A DNA stretch of 25,410 nucleotides from a virus: the IMG/VR virus record IMGVR_UViG_3300025425_000143, positions 1 to 25,410 of that record. The stretch is one strand, 5' to 3'. The notes beneath the pieces were generated by a model that was given only the letters and a program-made list of their open reading frames with translations, was not told where the DNA came from and did no database searches. The position numbers and the translations under genes were made by a program. Shown one piece after another: positions 23,503-25,410 of the stretch (positions are counted from its first letter, which is position 1; every line of letters starts with the position of its first letter).

Positions 23503-25287
23503 ATGGTGTTAGGATTAGGATTAGGATTAGGGTTAAGCGGCGGCAGCGCTGTTATTATCAATGACGCAATCACCCTATTCACGGGACAATCCCTACACGA
23601 CAGGCTGTTCAACAACTTCTCTGGCGCTGGCGCAGATGCCTTCGAAGCTGAGGCTGCTAATTACTTCACAGGAACGGTATCGACCAATGACGGCGCGGTA
23701 AGCAATCAGTTCCTGACTGAAAGCGCCTATGACGAAAGCGGTGAGACTGGTGGACGTTACTTCTGGGCCGATACCACCTCATCCAAAGGCTCACAGTACA
23801 CCAACACCATTGATTCGATCGCCAACAAAGACACGTACACAGCGCTTATCATCGCCCTTGGTGAAAGCGATGCGCTGCTTGCAAATCACCCGCATGATGC
23901 CACGGAGTACACGGCGTTCTATAAAGAATTTATTGCACAACTTCATTCCGATTTTCCAAATGCCCAGATATTCCTCAACATCATTGGCCGCAATAAGGTC
24001 GCTGGCGATAATGATTCAAAACATAATATGGTTAAGCAATCTCTATTGAATGTGATTGCCGATGTGTCCTATGTCAAGAAAGGCGTTGAGAATTACGATA
24101 TAGCGCTGACAGATAACGTTCATTTTGCCGAAGCGGGAACAGAGTTATACGCGGAGCGCGAAGCAAGGGTAATTGCGAAAGGCTTGGGCAAAGCCGTGGA
24201 CGGCGCTTATGGCCCCTCTGTTGGCAGCTTGATTGACAGAACAGACCGGATTTATTTCACTGTGACGCATGATGACGGGACAGACTGGACAGCCCCGACA
24301 AGTGGGCGCGGTATGTTCACCGTGGAAGATGATGGCACAGCGATTAACCCCGAAAGCATTGTAAGAACAAGCGCCACAGAAGGTTATATCTTACTGCCCG
24401 AAGGCACAGCCCCGCTTCACGGCTCAACCGTCACAGCCTTCACAAACTATGGCGATGGAGGTCACTTGGGCGCAACGCCTGATGTTGCGAAGGATAACGC
24501 CACAAATGCACTGCCATTCCAGACCGCCTTCGGGATTGCCCCAACACAGGGCGATGCTGTTAAGGCGCTGGATAATCTAGAATTTCGCATGCATTCTAGG
24601 GGCTGCGCAAAGACTTATAGCGCCACGAATATCATTGATACTATAGCAAGCTTGGCGGGTAGCGATTTTTCTGTCATTGGCTCAGGCACAGGGCCAGAGT
24701 TTACAGGCGGTTATGTTGAATTTGCGCGGGGTACGGACGGTATTATCACTGATGATGTGCTCACAACCAGCGCGGCCAGAACGCTCGGTATCTGTGGGAA
24801 AATGCCAACCAGCATTCCATCGTTTGGCACACTTGCGGGGTTTACAAATGCGGCGGGAGTCTGGTCAAACAATGCTAGGTTTTACTTACACACAGGCGGT
24901 TTTTTAAATTACGCGGCCGTAGACAGCGGCACAACACCCTTGCATGGTTCAGGGGCGTTCACGGGGGGAAAAGATTTTATAGTGTTCCTTCGCTTTAATG
25001 ATGCCACTGAGTTAGAGGCTTTTGTTAATTCCACAACCGTCACAGCCACACTCGACCCGCAGGGGACATACGCAGCCTCAGATAAAAAGCTTGCTTTCGG
25101 CGAGCCTTCTAATCAAAACGGCCTTGCTCTACAAATGAAAATCTACGACGCGTTTTTAACTTCGGACGCGATCACAGACACCGAGCTGGTGAATATATAT
25201 GATTTCTGGGGGGAACAATTCAGCCTAACTTTTTATACAGGCGGTGGGTTTACGCCAGCACCGGACGCGGAGCCAGTACCGCCATGA
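23503..25287 (+). CDS. Tail spike / fibre with SGNH-type carbohydrate esterase domain
   Basis: A 594-residue protein. It begins MVLGLGLGLGLSGGSAV, encoded by a hexamer repeat. Residues 25-225 fit the SGNH (GDSL-like, SASA/CE6-type) hydrolase: block I GQSL with Ser30, block III GESD (120-123) and block V DNVH with Asp204 and His207. The catalytic set would be Ser30-Asp204-His207. These enzymes commonly remove O-acetyl groups from surface sugars, so it may deacetylate the host capsule or O-antigen. Residues 225-345 look like an Ig-like/beta-sandwich linker. Residues 360-570 have the pattern of a LamG-like concanavalin fold ending in NIYDFW. Pro-rich C-terminus PAPDAEPVPP. It ends in an ATGA overlap with the next gene. 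Confidence 0.75.
   Translation: MVLGLGLGLGLSGGSAVIINDAITLFTGQSLHDRLFNNFSGAGADAFEAEAANYFTGTVSTNDGAVSNQFLTESAYDESGETGGRYFWADTTSSKGSQYTNTIDSIANKDTYTALIIALGESDALLANHPHDATEYTAFYKEFIAQLHSDFPNAQIFLNIIGRNKVAGDNDSKHNMVKQSLLNVIADVSYVKKGVENYDIALTDNVHFAEAGTELYAEREARVIAKGLGKAVDGAYGPSVGSLIDRTDRIYFTVTHDDGTDWTAPTSGRGMFTVEDDGTAINPESIVRTSATEGYILLPEGTAPLHGSTVTAFTNYGDGGHLGATPDVAKDNATNALPFQTAFGIAPTQGDAVKALDNLEFRMHSRGCAKTYSATNIIDTIASLAGSDFSVIGSGTGPEFTGGYVEFARGTDGIITDDVLTTSAARTLGICGKMPTSIPSFGTLAGFTNAAGVWSNNARFYLHTGGFLNYAAVDSGTTPLHGSGAFTGGKDFIVFLRFNDATELEAFVNSTTVTATLDPQGTYAASDKKLAFGEPSNQNGLALQMKIYDAFLTSDAITDTELVNIYDFWGEQFSLTFYTGGGFTPAPDAEPVPP
23509..23532 (+). repeat. Telomere-like hexamer repeat TTAGGA x3 + TTAGGG
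   Basis: Three copies of TTAGGA (23509-23526) and one TTAGGG (23527-23532) follow directly after ATGGTG and encode Leu-Gly repeats at the very N-terminus of the spike. Because the unit is six bases, slippage would alter the number of Leu-Gly pairs without changing frame. Confidence 0.85.
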
Positions 25288-25410
25288 CAACCCTCGTAAA
25301 AATCCGCGATAAATTCAACGAAGAAGCTTGGTGCGCGTTCATGCGCTATTCAACAAAAGACAAGGGCGTTACTGTCCGGCACTACGGCGAAGAATACGTT
25401 ACGCCATTGC
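25284..25410 (+). CDS. Start of a further gene cut by the window edge
   Basis: An ATG overlapping the spike stop (ATGA) opens a frame that runs to the window end without stop, giving 42 residues that begin MTTLVKIRDKFNEEAWCAF and include VTVRHYGEEYVTP. A co-translated partner of the spike, such as a fibre or its chaperone, is possible by position. Nothing in the 42 residues allows a family to be named. Confidence 0.55.
   Translation, partial: MTTLVKIRDKFNEEAWCAFMRYSTKDKGVTVRHYGEEYVTPL

Noticed and set aside
23503-25410. Diversity-generating retroelement (as in BPP-1) considered because of the Bbp19-like gene
   Set aside because: No reverse transcriptase, no template/variable repeat pair and no adenine-directed variation visible in the window.

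Overview
The window reads as one continuous block of the late (packaging, virion assembly and lysis) genes of a tailed phage with a short tail (podovirus-like). All convincing genes lie on the + strand, and many are joined by TAATG, TAGTG, GTGA or ATGA stop/start overlaps. Short-tail morphology is inferred from a head-to-tail connector type portal, a tail tubular protein A-like adaptor, a tail nozzle-like protein, and a gp14/15/16-like set of internal virion (ejection) proteins, with no sheath or tape-measure gene visible. The host should be Gram-negative, because the lysis cassette has a signal-anchor type endolysin and an overlapping inner-membrane plus outer-membrane lipoprotein spanin pair. 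Nothing here fixes the host genus. No integrase, repressor or host gene is visible, so free phage versus prophage cannot be decided.

Layout. 1-1055: tail of an upstream gene, a small HExxH metallopeptidase-like protein, a Lys-rich small protein and a small-terminase-like protein. 1039-1560: a near-consensus sigma70 promoter followed by a beta-rich structural-looking protein. 1606-5902: large terminase (apparently with a non-canonical ATC start), an AT-rich GNAT acetyltransferase, a polyproline protein, the portal and a Bbp19-like small protein. 5880-8273: scaffold, then a promoter and a structured untranslated leader, the major capsid protein and a small head-associated protein, closed by a clear Rho-independent terminator. 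8334-12228: a new promoter, an unknown head/tail protein, tail tubular A-like and nozzle-like proteins. 12215-20140: a second AT-rich GNAT, a polyglycine-tailed internal virion protein, a transglycosylase-bearing internal virion protein and a 1506-residue ejection protein. 20191-21704: three receptor-end or fibre-type proteins, one with a collagen-like tandem repeat. 21701-23498: multi-membrane protein, coiled-coil/TM protein, SAR endolysin and spanins. 23503-25410: an SGNH-esterase tail spike with a telomere-like hexamer repeat at its 5' end, then the start of another gene cut by the window edge.

The most unusual points are the ATC start inferred for the terminase, the promoter plus hairpin leader in front of the capsid gene, the two low-GC GNAT genes inserted in the structural operon, and the esterase spike. 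No previously undescribed system could be demonstrated from sequence alone.
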